From contig JAOWCC010001501.1 of assembly GCA_030867875.1 (NCBI GenBank), positions 20,055,524 to 20,119,523 on the forward strand: DNA of 64,000 bases. Direction: 5' to 3'. Below are positions 62,201-64,000 of the stretch, one piece after another. Made by a program: the position numbers and the translations under genes. The notes beneath the pieces are model-generated. The model did not search any database and was not told where the DNA came from. It saw only the letters and a list, made by a program, of their open reading frames with translations. Source of the DNA: Actinernus sp. WN-2022. Taxonomy: Eukaryota; Cnidaria; Anthozoa; Actiniaria; Actinernidae. Within the stretch, counting starts at the first letter, position 1. Each line of letters opens with the position of its first letter.

Positions 62201-63454
62201 AATCATCGAGAACTGGCTGATTGTCCAGAATCTCTGGGTGTACCTTGAGGCTGTGTTTGTTGGCGGTGACATCGCTAAACAACTCCCTCAGGAAGCTAAA
62301 CGATTCAGTCAAATTGACAAGTCATGGGTGAAGATCATGCAGCGTGCCCATGAAAACTCCAACGTGGTTCAGTGCTGCGTCGGTGATGACACGTTGGGGC
62401 AACTACTTCCCCACTTGCTGGAACAGCTGGAGATTTGTCAGAAATCGCTTAGCGGGTGAGTTGGCAGCGGGAAGAATTAGCTTCGACTACTTCGAGTCCT
62501 CTCTATTCCTGGAGCGCGAGAAGCGAATAAAAAATGGTGATGACACCATACAACGACGTCTCTCCCAAGAAGACGAATTTCCATAATTTACGTGTAGGAT
62601 ATCATTTATAGATGTTGCATAAGACCATAATTATTTTAAGGAATGAGCTTGGTACCTGACCTAAAAGAGGGATTTCAGGTGGGGTTTGTCTCACATATTT
62701 AGAACAACGTTCAAGAAGGATTGAGGAAAGAAAACATCAGTAAAGAAAGTTTCTCATCGATGCGTGATAATTATACTACCTTAAAGGGGCACTGTCAACC
62801 CTCAAATGATAAACTTTCTCACGATAAAGACAAAAATAACTACTCAGATGAGCAGAGTATGCTTCCCAGGTATACTGGAAACAATGTGAGACAATTTTGA
62901 TATAGGATGCCAAAGATTCAAGTCGATGAAAAATATTGATTTTAAAAGAAATTTAGAGCAACTTGAAACCGAAATAATGTTTCTAGAATACGTTTTTGTA
63001 ATCCACTTTAATCTTTGCCATACTCTATCGAAAAAGTTTGAAAAGCATATCAGGACATTCACATGGTATTTCTCTTATATCCCAGGGTGCTATTTTTGTA
63101 GGTTAGTTTTGAAGAAACTCGAAGGTTCAATTCGATTGACAGTACCCCTTAAACTTACGTGTCGAGTTGCTCATCGTGTGCCTCGAAAAAGAAACTAATT
63201 CTGTCTGTACAATTTCTTTCAGTTACTTGGAAAAGAAACGTTTGCTGTTCCCGCGCTTCTTCTTCGTGTCTGACCCAGCTTTACTTGAGATCCTCGGTCA
63301 GGCGAGTGACTCGCACACCATCCAAGCTCATCTACTCGGCGTCTTCGATAACGTGAAGACGGTCACATTTGAGGAGAAGGAGTATGACAAGATCATCGCG
63401 ATCAATTCGCGAGAGAACGAGCATATTCTGCTCGAAAAGCCCGTTATTGCACAG
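7828..63454 (+). CDS. DNAH5: Axonemal dynein heavy chain, outer arm, DNAH5/DNAH8 type (5' part, continues past window)
   Basis: Outer-arm dynein heavy chain, an ATP-driven motor that bends cilia and flagella. Forty-four exons give 1,769 codons with consistent phases and GT/AG introns. Order: N-terminal extension (1-101), conserved N-terminal block (102-230), tail region DHC_N1 (about 231-850), a more variable stretch (850-1210), and linker region DHC_N2 (about 1300-1740). Family hallmarks include [104 protein letters not shown] and [17 protein letters not shown]. From memory of the family, exon 44 ([17 protein letters not shown]) resembles DNAH5 more than DNAH8. DNAH5 is about 4,600 residues, so the AAA1-AAA6 ring, stalk and C-terminal domain lie downstream. 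It follows CHMP2B head-to-tail by 4.2 kb. The DNAH5 versus DNAH8 assignment needs a phylogeny. Confidence 0.93.
9289..9849. mobile_element. Long foldback element in dynein intron 4
   Basis: About 250 bp at the left (AAAGGTTTTGAATACTTCTG, TTTGGCTTACAGAGAATACT, GTTTGAAATGGTG) is repeated as an imperfect reverse complement on the right. The centre is near 9550-9600. It has no coding potential. Confidence 0.7.
10165..10395. repeat. Degenerate short repeat rich in GGCCGATA/GTCGGTCGAC words
   Basis: Words such as CCGATATGTTGGCC, GGTCGATATGTCAGCC and GGTCGACTGCTGACC recur in both orientations over about 230 bp. A 101-codon open frame crosses it, but its composition follows the repeat and it is not a credible gene. 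Confidence 0.5.
10593..10670 (+). pseudogene. THAP zinc-finger fragment, likely 5' end of the transposase at 16150
   Basis: A short frame starts [18 protein letters not shown] and continues to an aromatic pair, then loses similarity. Met-Pro-x-x-Cys-x2-4-Cys followed by Asn/Arg/Lys and Phe is the opening of THAP domains (C2CH zinc fingers that bind transposon ends). The C-terminal Cys-x2-His half is missing. THAP domains commonly precede the HTH plus DDE_Tnp_4 transposase type found at 16150-16880, so the two may be halves of one gene. The link is inference. Confidence 0.45.
11799..12893. mobile_element. TA-flanked DNA transposon inserted in the gypsy RT
   Basis: 27-bp perfect terminal inverted repeats (11799-11825 and 12867-12893) start CAGTACCGCCGGG. 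TA borders each end (11797-11798 and 12894-12895). Joining the flanks at a single TA restores the gypsy frame through NYLGHKLS, so the limits are exact. Subterminal zones hold many copies of GACCGCGGT-type palindromic words. TA duplication with CAGT ends fits Tc1/mariner-like elements. It has no transposase. Confidence 0.9.
12345..12690. repeat. Three tandem copies of an ~110-130-bp unit inside the TA-flanked element
   Basis: ACTCGAGACCGCC, CTAACGAAGCCA and CTGCTTCAAAATAA recur in the same order three times, with diverged spacers (copies start near 12345, 12480 and 12590). Confidence 0.7.
15020..15121. mobile_element. Short foldback, about 100 bp
   Basis: GTTTAAAACAC at 15020 pairs with GTGTTTTAAAC at 15111. 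GTTTTATCAAG pairs with CTTGATAAAAC further in. The loop is CGAGGGCGAAGCCCG, itself nearly palindromic. Confidence 0.65.
15122..16140. other. Intron sequence without a recognisable gene
   Basis: A small inverted repeat lies at about 15678-15770 (TTAATTAGGATGAA / TTCATCCTAATTAG). The stretch could include the missing middle of the split THAP transposase, but I see no frame that shows this. Confidence 0.4.
16150..16880 (+). pseudogene. Dead HTH plus DDE_Tnp_4 transposase
   Basis: The reading starts at about 16150. The first frame gives a helix-turn-helix block ([20 protein letters not shown], then [11 protein letters not shown] and SFKELFPK). After a shift near 16398 it continues [53 protein letters not shown]. 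Further frames give [24 protein letters not shown] and [16 protein letters not shown]. This order matches the HTH_Tnp_4/DDE_Tnp_4 transposases of PIF/ISL2EU-like elements, which are often fused to a THAP domain. The first catalytic Asp (expected just before Cys-Thr-Glu) is lost to a small deletion. The second (Ala-Asp-Lys-Gly-Phe in the family) is Ala here. The Glu in VHVER remains. Confidence 0.85.
16900..17620. other. Intron sequence, no gene seen
   Basis: A+T-rich, with a TTATAATATAG/TATATTATA-rich inverted stretch around 17030-17180. Several open frames on the minus strand have no domain-like content. Confidence 0.4.
17622..17930. repeat. Inverted repeat family, also at 51775-52005
   Basis: AAGAACATCAAATTTCC with GGGCAACTATCAGCCGATAG appears here twice in direct orientation (17624 and 17852), with an inverted copy between (17760-17813). 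The same words and the block GTGCCCGCTGAGAGCGG recur at 51775-52005. Confidence 0.65.
18593..19012. mobile_element. TTAA-flanked foldback MITE, 420 bp
   Basis: TTAA at 18589-18592 and 19013-19016 flanks an element that begins AGTGCCTATGAACAAT and ends with the near reverse complement ending GGCACT. Imperfect arms of about 180 bp include TGCTGTGCCGCTGAGTTAAG and its complement. Related AGTGCCTATAA-type ends occur at 20576, 42850 and 53010. Confidence 0.8.
19796..26987 (+). CDS. DNAH5: Dynein heavy chain exons 5-15 (residues 102-410)
   Basis: Exons: 19796-19858, 20918-20989, 21119-21193, 21644-21718, 22229-22330, 22994-23100, 23860-23933, 24288-24376, 25186-25262, 26348-26441, 26889-26987. They encode [20 protein letters not shown], a short FYQECS block, [37 protein letters not shown] (start of the DHC_N1 region), [57 protein letters not shown] and [20 protein letters not shown]. 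All are in the order found in DNAH5. Codons split across exon 10/11 (Arg), 11/12 (Ala) and 13/14 (Val) are restored exactly. Exon 6 has a second in-frame acceptor 9 nt downstream. Confidence 0.92.
20573..20855. repeat. Partial copy of the AGTGCCTATAA family
   Basis: Starts TTAAAGTGCCTAATATAAGCCC, then the GATTCTCCATCAAGTAAACAGGTGAATAG region shared with 53010-53110. The right end near GGGGGCTTATAC is only partly preserved. Confidence 0.55.
21916..22060. repeat. Low-complexity GGT/GGA then CTCCT tract
   Basis: GTGGTGGTGGTGGTGGGGG followed by GA-rich sequence, then CTCTCCTCTCCTCTCCT. Simple sequence in dynein intron 8; a 66-codon frame through it is meaningless. Confidence 0.8.
22514..22669. 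mobile_element. Foldback MITE, 156 bp
   Basis: AATTCACTCTTTTCACCTGG at the left is matched inverted at the right (CCAGGTGAAAAGAGTGAATT). Imperfect arms contain GGCAATCCTTT / AAAGGATTGCC. Confidence 0.75.
23228..23642. mobile_element. hAT-like MITE, 415 bp
   Basis: Ends GAGGAGTCCATTACCAGGAG and CTCCTGGTAAGGGCTCCTG are inverted repeats. CTTTTAG is duplicated on both sides (23221-23227 and 23643-23649). Inside are two nested inverted pairs (TGTGGCTATATTTAGAATT and CCATGTTGGTGCCC). The same family lies at 48935-49269. Confidence 0.75.
23690..23820. repeat. Short dispersed repeat, TTTCTGGGAAACTA family (inverted copy)
   Basis: Contains the complement of CCACCCCTCCCTTGGGTATA, TTAATGATTAACCATTAAA and GGGTGAAAC words found in order at 46205-46315, 46660-46790 and 49865-49975. 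Confidence 0.6.
24041..24230. mobile_element. Foldback repeat, TTTCGTATGAGT family
   Basis: TAGAGCGGATTTCGTATGAG at the left and CTCATACAAAATCTGTTGTA at the right are inverted. Internal TACTGTAC-type words alternate. Relatives lie at 58990-59180 and, in part, 48658-48770. Confidence 0.6.
24400..25180. other. Dynein intron 12 remainder, no gene seen
   Basis: A+T-rich, with a small imperfect inverted repeat around CTAGCAGAA / TTCTGCTAG (24880-24955). No other feature is supported. Confidence 0.4.
25978..26245. mobile_element. Tc1/mariner-like MITE, 268 bp
   Basis: CAATCGTGGTCAAA at the left and TTTTGACCACGATTG at the right are inverted. TA flanks both ends (25976-25977 and 26246-26247). GTGGTCAAAAGTGTTGGGACAC-like ends are typical of Tc1-like elements. 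A poly-C run lies at about 26070-26086. Confidence 0.8.
26480..26805. repeat. Dispersed repeat, CTTGAAAAGTCCTTGAA family
   Basis: Begins with CTTGAAAAGTCCTTGAATTT and ends TTGAATTTTGT...GAACCATGA. The same start and end words bracket 61695-62032. Confidence 0.65.
26988..27719. other. Dynein intron 15, 5' part, no gene seen
   Basis: A purine-rich GGAGGGAGGGAGGGAGCTAGG patch at about 27322 and ordinary A+T-rich sequence. Confidence 0.4.
27720..27756. repeat. (TAA)n microsatellite, likely the LINE 3' tail
   Basis: About 11 TAA units. It lies at the 3' side of the minus-strand LINE, where simple-sequence tails are expected. Confidence 0.75.
27896..29506 (-). pseudogene. LINE ORF, C-terminal part: reverse transcriptase
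   Basis: 536 codons, open throughout. RT blocks in order: [80 protein letters not shown] (catalytic YADD), LNTSKCKFI and [18 protein letters not shown], then the usual C-terminal region ([18 protein letters not shown]). No RNase H is apparent. The likely original start is upstream in the endonuclease frame, not at 29506. It looks recently active apart from the frame lesion. Confidence 0.9.
29536..31059 (-). pseudogene. LINE ORF, N-terminal part: hydrophobic leader, 2A-like motif and AP endonuclease
   Basis: 507 codons. Residues 6-20 are hydrophobic. Residues 71-98 form another hydrophobic run ending in DVSPNPGP (nt 30766-30789), a 2A-like sequence. The AP endonuclease follows with motifs in order: [40 protein letters not shown] and SDHSLI, so the catalytic residues look intact. 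A spacer with charged residues follows. The frame ends RLLKF because of a 1-nt loss (or 2-nt gain) near 29570; the neighbouring frame continues directly with [17 protein letters not shown]. It is therefore one original ORF, now broken. Confidence 0.85.
32040..32290 (-). mobile_element. tRNA-derived SINE, minus strand
   Basis: Read on the minus strand, the head has an A-box-like TGGTTAAGCTCCGG and a B box GGTTCAAACCC, then a body containing ACACTCAGGGTCTTAAAATA and GGATAAGGACGTAAAAT. The tail is (CTTA)n, seen here as AAGTAAGTAAGTAAG. The same body is present at 50905-51145. It is not a functional tRNA: it lacks a foldable cloverleaf and CCA context. Confidence 0.75.
32428..37016 (+). CDS. DNAH5: Dynein heavy chain exons 16-20 (residues 411-610)
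   Basis: Exons: 32428-32609, 34053-34172, 35538-35649, 36493-36582, 36921-37016. Part of the DHC_N1 tail region, which in the family carries heavy-chain association and intermediate-chain binding. Visible conserved runs are [76 protein letters not shown] and [20 protein letters not shown]. Split codons at 16/17 (Arg) and 17/18 (Ser) are restored. Exon 16 is the first exon after the 5.4 kb LINE-bearing intron. Confidence 0.93.
32985..33150 (+). repeat. 3' part of a SINE shared with 59953-60229
   Basis: GCAGAAAGAACGAAGGCTCTG, TTCAAATACAAATTTCCGA and AATAATTTTATAACTTAG recur in the same order at 60080-60170. The tRNA-like head is absent. Confidence 0.6.
33158..33498. mobile_element. MITE of the ACAAGTCCC family with intact ends
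   Basis: TAAGGTCTATACACATGAAG at the left and CTTCGTGTGTACTGACCTTTA at the right are inverted repeats, each next to GGGACAAG/CTTGTCCC. The body matches 6805-7260 without the 123-bp insertion. Confidence 0.7.
33540..33640. repeat. Dispersed repeat shared with 60325-60430
   Basis: GAAACAGGGGTGATTGCCT, TTTTCTTT(C/T)AGTTT and CTCATCAAA-GCGCATG recur at 60325-60430. It is not coding in either place. Confidence 0.55.
33820..33955. mobile_element. Small foldback, family also at 46025-46190 and 56775-56890
   Basis: GACAAAGACATGTTGGTGG and CCACCAACATGGAGGTGATGA form the ends. The three copies share ACAAAGACGTGGCGG-type left arms and a CAAGATGG-type right arm. Confidence 0.6.
34205..34990. repeat. 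Dispersed repeat paralogous to 38090-38705, with poly-C expansion
   Basis: TTTTGCAGGAAT, CATGTGGTTGTACTG, AAAACCTGTTTGTAAA, GATTGTCGA-CTTTCTAAA, GAAACGTCAG and GGTGGTTAGCATACC recur in order at 38090-38705. A block of GGTCAGGGAAA words (34700-34960) and a poly-C run (34240-34291) are specific to this copy. Confidence 0.65.
34240..34291. repeat. Poly-C tract, about 50 bp
   Basis: Nearly uninterrupted C with one A. Two proline frames over it are artefacts of the homopolymer. Confidence 0.9.
35160..35400. repeat. Dispersed repeat paralogous to 3785-4560
   Basis: GTCTGCAAAACGCTTGCGC, AGTACCAGTCCCAAATTTA and CTCTTAACCCCCGGTCTTTT match 3785-4250. This copy lacks the 192-bp foldback found there. 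Confidence 0.6.
35650..36490. other. Dynein intron 18, no gene seen
   Basis: Ordinary A+T-rich sequence with a GATTGGCTGAGAGGAGTAGT patch near 35905. No domain-like frame. Confidence 0.4.
37265..37995 (+). pseudogene. LINE 3' relic (RT C-terminal tail and 3' UTR)
   Basis: The 102-codon frame at 37270 reads [44 protein letters not shown], then a basic end. This is the region after RT in CR1/L2-type LINEs (His-x-Tyr-Asn-Thr-Arg ... Lys-Ile-Trp-Glu-Ser). A pyrimidine-rich 3' UTR follows, ending in TTGAACTTGAAC repeats near 37985. It is 5'-truncated as is usual for LINE copies and unrelated to the 27720-31900 element by sequence. Confidence 0.75.
38090..38705. repeat. Dispersed repeat paralogous to 34205-34990
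   Basis: Shared words are listed at the partner copy. Here the poly-C tract is replaced by a short A run (AATGACAAAAAAAATC). The right end is TTTTTACAGGAACTAGTTA, also present at 35091. Confidence 0.65.
38746..45854 (+). CDS. DNAH5: Dynein heavy chain exons 21-30 (residues 611-917)
   Basis: Exons: 38746-38846, 39715-39787, 39879-39968, 40435-40500, 40581-40670, 41504-41581, 41927-41988, 42528-42679, 44835-44887, 45700-45854. Second half of the DHC_N1 region. Exon 23 carries [20 protein letters not shown], the most widely conserved tail signature of dynein heavy chains. Others are [77 protein letters not shown] and [20 protein letters not shown]. The Tyr codon split across exons 28/29 (T + AC) confirms that junction. 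Confidence 0.93.
39080..39480. repeat. Repeat carrying four tandem 30-bp units
   Basis: Four units of 30 bp (39299-39418), each ATTGGCTCATTGTGTTTTTA plus CTTGCTTGTG, follow a segment (ACCAATCACGAATTACTTCA) that also precedes the ten-unit array at 53764. Confidence 0.85.
40185..40300. repeat. Inverted repeat
   Basis: AGCCCAATATGGCAAATATT pairs with AATATTTTGCCATATTGGGC; GAAATCTAGACT pairs imperfectly with AGTCTTGACTT. Confidence 0.6.
40671..41503. other. Dynein intron 25, no gene seen
   Basis: The stretch ending GCACTATATAAAATAAATTGAATA (41396-41420) resembles a retroposon 3' tail. The remainder is unremarkable. Confidence 0.35.
42850..43320. mobile_element. MITE of the AGTGCCTATAA family; partial paralogue at 50520-50850
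   Basis: Left end AGTGCCTATAAGACC, right end GGTTTATAGACACTTTAA. The interior (TTTAAATCTTGTCCAGCCAT, CCTTGAAATGACGT) recurs at 50520-50700. Confidence 0.65.
43490..44400 (-). pseudogene. LINE relic (RT C-terminal half), minus strand, frameshifted
   Basis: Read on the minus strand from 44389: [40 protein letters not shown], then after a shift near 44160 [29 protein letters not shown], and [19 protein letters not shown]. These are standard blocks after the RT core in CR1/L2-like LINEs. The last block is interrupted by the MITE at 43733-43946. The 3' UTR continues to about 43490 (ATAATAATGAGAATTTCTAT). Inactive. Confidence 0.8.
43733..43946. mobile_element. TA-flanked foldback MITE inside the LINE relic, 214 bp
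   Basis: CAGTGCGACTACTGAAAGCG at the left is matched inverted at the right (CGCTTTCAGTAGTCGCACTG, with one base difference further in). TA flanks both ends (43731-43732, 43947-43948). Removing it with one TA rejoins the LINE frame as PLESFKKHLF. Confidence 0.85.
45036..45135. repeat. Inverted repeat with CRE-like TGACGTCA in each arm
   Basis: 26-bp near-perfect arms (CACAGATGACGTCACAACGT... and its complement) around a 48-bp centre in intron 29. The TGACGTCA words are palindromes inside a MITE-like hairpin, so a regulatory role is speculative. Confidence 0.6.
45409..45655 (-). repeat. Partial inverted copy of the 62785-63148 element
   Basis: On the minus strand it shows ACTGTCAACCACCAAATGAT, GCAGAGTATGCTTTCCAGGT and CAAAGATTCAAGTCGATGAA, matching 62790-62930. 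Confidence 0.6.
46025..46190. mobile_element. Small foldback (family of 33820 and 56775)
   Basis: AACAAAGACGTGGCGGCCAT at the left and ACCAAGATGGCGGCGATGAC at the right are related inverted arms around a TTGATCGAACGAGGAATC centre. Confidence 0.6.
46205..46790. repeat. Two copies of the TTTCTGGGAAACTA / CCACCCCTCCCTTGG repeat
   Basis: Copies at 46205-46315 and 46660-46790, with unique sequence between. The second keeps TAATTAATTATTAACCATTA and GGGTGAAACAGGGG. Further copies lie at 49290-49350 and 49865-49975. Confidence 0.6.
46800..47400. other. Dynein intron 30, 3' part, no gene seen
   Basis: A poly-C run at about 47249-47265 is followed by words of the type TACGGTACGGACCGG/TCCATAACTTACGG. 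No reading frame of interest. Confidence 0.4.
47404..52964 (+). CDS. DNAH5: Dynein heavy chain exons 31-35 (residues 917-1211)
   Basis: Exons: 47404-47728, 48803-48907, 50271-50501, 51220-51300, 52824-52964. This is the variable stretch between tail and linker. Exon 31 is the longest (325 nt) and carries a Cys/Trp-rich run, [12 protein letters not shown], just before the conserved [20 protein letters not shown]; vertebrate DNAH5 has a different, charged insertion at about this place. Exon 32 has [20 protein letters not shown]. Exon 33 contains an internal GTAAGC at 50334 that must be skipped to keep frame; reading through to 50501 preserves phase 0 and the [20 protein letters not shown] block. 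Exon 35 ends in an [13 protein letters not shown] helix. Confidence 0.9.
48134..48578. mobile_element. Very long near-perfect palindrome, 445 bp
   Basis: Two arms of about 217 bp are almost exact reverse complements with a loop of only about 10 bp near 48355. Ends read CACCCCATTCCAATATGGCG and the complement. TA borders both sides (48132-48133 and 48579-48580). It is best read as a foldback DNA transposon in intron 31. Confidence 0.85.
48935..49269. mobile_element. hAT-like MITE, 335 bp, 28 bp from the exon 32 donor
   Basis: CAGGAGCCCCATTACCAGGA and the right end TCCTGGTAATAGGCTCCTG are inverted. CTTACGC / CTTATGC flank it (48928-48934, 49270-49276). Same family as 23228-23642. Confidence 0.7.
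49865..49975. repeat. Copy of the TTTCTGGGAAACTA repeat
   Basis: GGAAACTATCCCCCACCCCT, TAATTAATGATTGACCATTA and AAATTTAG-GGAAACAGGGG in the family order. Confidence 0.6.
50905..51145 (+). mobile_element. tRNA-derived SINE, plus strand
   Basis: Head GTTTAGCTCAATGGTTAAGT (A-box-like) and GAGTTCAAAATCCCGG (B-box-like). The body CCGACACTCAGGGTCTTAAA and GGATAAGGACGTAAAATCGT matches 32040-32290 read in reverse. Confidence 0.7.
51428..51511. repeat. Tandem duplication, two 42-bp units
   Basis: CGCCGTCTATTGGCAAACTC and CATCTGATTGGCTAGCCAGG occur twice, 42 bp apart, essentially identical. Each unit has two ATTGG (inverted CCAAT) words. Confidence 0.85.
51775..52005. repeat. Second copy of the 17622-17930 inverted repeat family
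   Basis: AGTGCCCGCTGAGAGCGGA, GGAAATTTGATGTTCTTAAAA and AAGAACATCAAATTTCCGCG in the same order and orientation as the first copy. Confidence 0.65.
52465..52759. mobile_element. Foldback MITE, about 295 bp
   Basis: AAGACAGCATAAGTAAGAGA at the left and TCTTACTTATGCTTTCTT at the right; inner arms GAAGCAGTTGAAGCAAAGTG and its complement. It ends about 64 bp before dynein exon 35. Confidence 0.7.
53010..53535. mobile_element. AGTGCCTATAA-family MITE
   Basis: Starts TTTAAAGTGCCTATAAATCC. GATTCTACAATCAAGTGAATA and its complement near 53490, plus ATCTGAGTGTTGCATCT and its complement near 53440, mark the arms. It lies 40 bp after exon 35. Confidence 0.65.
53692..54275. repeat. Foldback carrying a ten-unit 30-bp satellite
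   Basis: Units of exactly 30 bp fill 53764-54063 (each CGTGATTGGTTCATTGCGTG plus TTTACTTGCT). Only a few single-base differences occur. Flanks 53692-53763 and 54117-54205 are inverted repeats of each other. Open frames of 88 and 129 codons through the array are periodic artefacts. Confidence 0.9.
54718..54906. mobile_element. Foldback MITE, about 190 bp
   Basis: GACACTCAATCGAAAACTGT at the left pairs with ACAGTTTTCGATTGAGTGTC at the right; arms of about 48 bp. Confidence 0.75.
54960..55520. other. Dynein intron 35 stretch without a gene
   Basis: Contains a C run followed by A and a (CA)n run near 55059-55092. Overlapping 79- and 87-codon frames look like chance. Confidence 0.4.
55527..55927. 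mobile_element. TA-flanked MITE ending next to exon 36
   Basis: 33-bp inverted repeats including the flanking TA (55525-55557 and 55897-55929), core CACGACTTTCATAATGGCCG. TA flanks at 55525-55526 and 55928-55929. The right end is 17 nt before exon 36, so the branch-point region lies inside the element. Confidence 0.8.
55947..63454 (+). CDS. DNAH5: Dynein heavy chain exons 36-44 (residues 1212-1769), linker region
   Basis: Exons: 55947-56080, 56957-57086, 57731-57849, 58305-58408, 58629-58824, 59650-59890, 61436-61635, 62138-62455, 63223-63454. DHC_N2 is the linker that swings across the AAA ring in the power stroke. Landmarks in order: [189 protein letters not shown], and [20 protein letters not shown]. 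Every split codon is restored (36/37 Lys, 38/39 Lys, 39/40 Gly, 40/41 Arg, 42/43 Arg, 43/44 Gly). Conservation is highest here. The first AAA P-loop should come roughly 150-200 residues later, outside the window. Confidence 0.96.
57088..57402. repeat. 315-bp polypyrimidine (CT) tract at the start of intron 37
   Basis: Almost only C and T on the + strand, in irregular CTCCTCCTTC patterns, starting right after the exon 37 donor. Long open frames on both strands here are artefacts. Confidence 0.9.
58030..58198. mobile_element. Short hAT-like MITE
   Basis: GGGCGCGTTCTTTCGGGA at the left and TCCCATAAGAATGCGCCC at the right. Internal words around GGAATAG recur. Target duplication not clear. Confidence 0.55.
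58990..59180. mobile_element. Foldback repeat (family of 24041-24230)
   Basis: AACTACGGCATGTCCGCGTC and a right arm CGGCATGCCGTACAGTAACC, with a CATACGAAATACGCTCTTA end. The word ACCGTACTGTA is repeated in tandem near 59030. Confidence 0.6.
59953..60229 (+). mobile_element. tRNA-derived SINE, second family
   Basis: Head GAGCCGGGATAGCACAGTGG (A box) and GGCACGGGTTCGATCTCCG (B box), body with GAACGAAGGCTCTGAATTTC and AATAATTTTATAACTTAGTA, and a (GTGAA)n tail ending near 60229. It lies in intron 41. Confidence 0.8.
60622..60720. repeat. Imperfect palindrome, TATTCACC family
   Basis: GGTGAATAGTGGTGGATA pairs with TATCTACCACTATTCACC around a central CCGAGCCGCTTTGGCG. Confidence 0.6.
60850..61400. 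other. Dynein intron 41, 3' part, no gene seen
   Basis: Ordinary A+T-rich sequence. Confidence 0.4.
61695..62032. repeat. CTTGAAAAGTCCTTGAA repeat, second copy
   Basis: GCCTTGAAAAGTCCTTGAAAA near the left, GAATTTTGTATGAACCATGA at the right, as at 26480-26805. Confidence 0.65.
62785..63148. mobile_element. TTAA-flanked MITE in intron 43
   Basis: AGGGGCACTGTCAA at the left and TTGACAGTACCCC at the right, with TTAA at 62781-62784 and 63149-63152. The right end is about 75 bp before exon 44. A partial relative is at 45409-45655. Confidence 0.75.
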
Positions 63455-63499
63455 GTAAGACTTTGTAAGAAGTTGTAACACTGATTCCCTATTAATATT

Positions 63500-63800
63500 A
63501 TGGGAATAGCGGGAACATACAGATAACACACTGGAAAAGCAACCAATTTCCATACCTGGATAGTATGAAAAACCATGGAAATTAGGATTTCACGTGGTAT
63601 TTCCATATACTATTGGAATATACAATAATCTTGGAAATTCGAAATTACAGCATTGTCATGGTTTTCCCATGGTATTTATGTGATATTTCCGGCATACTTT
63701 GTAAAAATTAAATGTATGGAAATCATCATGGAAAATCCATGGAAAACCGCTGTAAATTGGAATGTTCAGGATTATTGTATATTTCCAATGTATGGAAACA
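63500..63800. repeat. Degenerate TTTCCATGG-rich repeat
   Basis: TGGAAA/TTTCCA words, including ACCATGGAAAT and AATCCATGGAAAA, recur in both orientations about every 20-40 bp. The rest of the window to 64000 is intron 44 without features. Confidence 0.5.
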
Positions 63801-64000
63801 CCACTGATTATCCTATAAATATTATATTTCAGCCAATCAGAGCTCAGCTTTTCTGTGCAATACAGGGCGGTATTTCGTGGTTTTTCTATGAAATACAGAG
63901 CGGTATTTCATGGCTAGATCAGGCCAATCAAAATGCAGGAAATTTCATGCCCTTTCTTTATCAGCCAATAAGAATTCAAGATGTTGAATACATAATTAGT

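Overview
This is a nuclear window from an animal. It has intron-rich protein-coding genes with GT/AG splice sites, an A+T-rich background, tRNA-derived SINEs, APE-type LINEs, a Ty3/gypsy relic and dozens of short inverted-repeat transposons. The mix of element types and the many ACATGTA-like words suggest an anthozoan cnidarian, probably a stony coral. That is inference; the sequence alone does not prove the species.

Two host genes are supported, both on the + strand. At 3538-3648 lies the last coding exon of a CHMP2B-type ESCRT-III subunit, whose earlier exons lie upstream of the window. From 7828 to the right edge runs the 5' part of an outer-arm axonemal dynein heavy chain of the DNAH5/DNAH8 type. 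I assembled 44 consecutive exons (5,307 nt, 1,769 codons) whose splice phases all agree. They encode the N-terminal extension, the tail region (DHC_N1) and the linker region (DHC_N2). The AAA+ motor, including the first P-loop, lies beyond the window.

Nearly everything else is transposon-derived and sits between the genes or in dynein introns. Positions 1-3500 hold a TTAA-flanked element and a TAA-flanked element. Positions 3650-7730 hold several foldback elements. Intron 4 (8991-19795) holds a nested stack: a dead THAP/DDE transposase split by a decayed Ty3/gypsy element, which is itself split by a 1.1 kb TA-flanked element. Intron 15 (26988-32427) holds a nearly complete minus-strand LINE with one frame lesion and a 2A-like motif. 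Later introns hold two LINE 3' relics, SINEs, hAT-like and mariner-like MITEs, a 445 bp palindrome and a 30-bp satellite.

The best new observations are insertions whose empty site can be read within the window itself, the loss of both catalytic Asp residues in the DDE transposase, the 2A-like motif in the LINE, and mobile-element ends only 17-30 bp from dynein splice sites. I found no convincing new multi-gene system, CRISPR array or operon-like structure.
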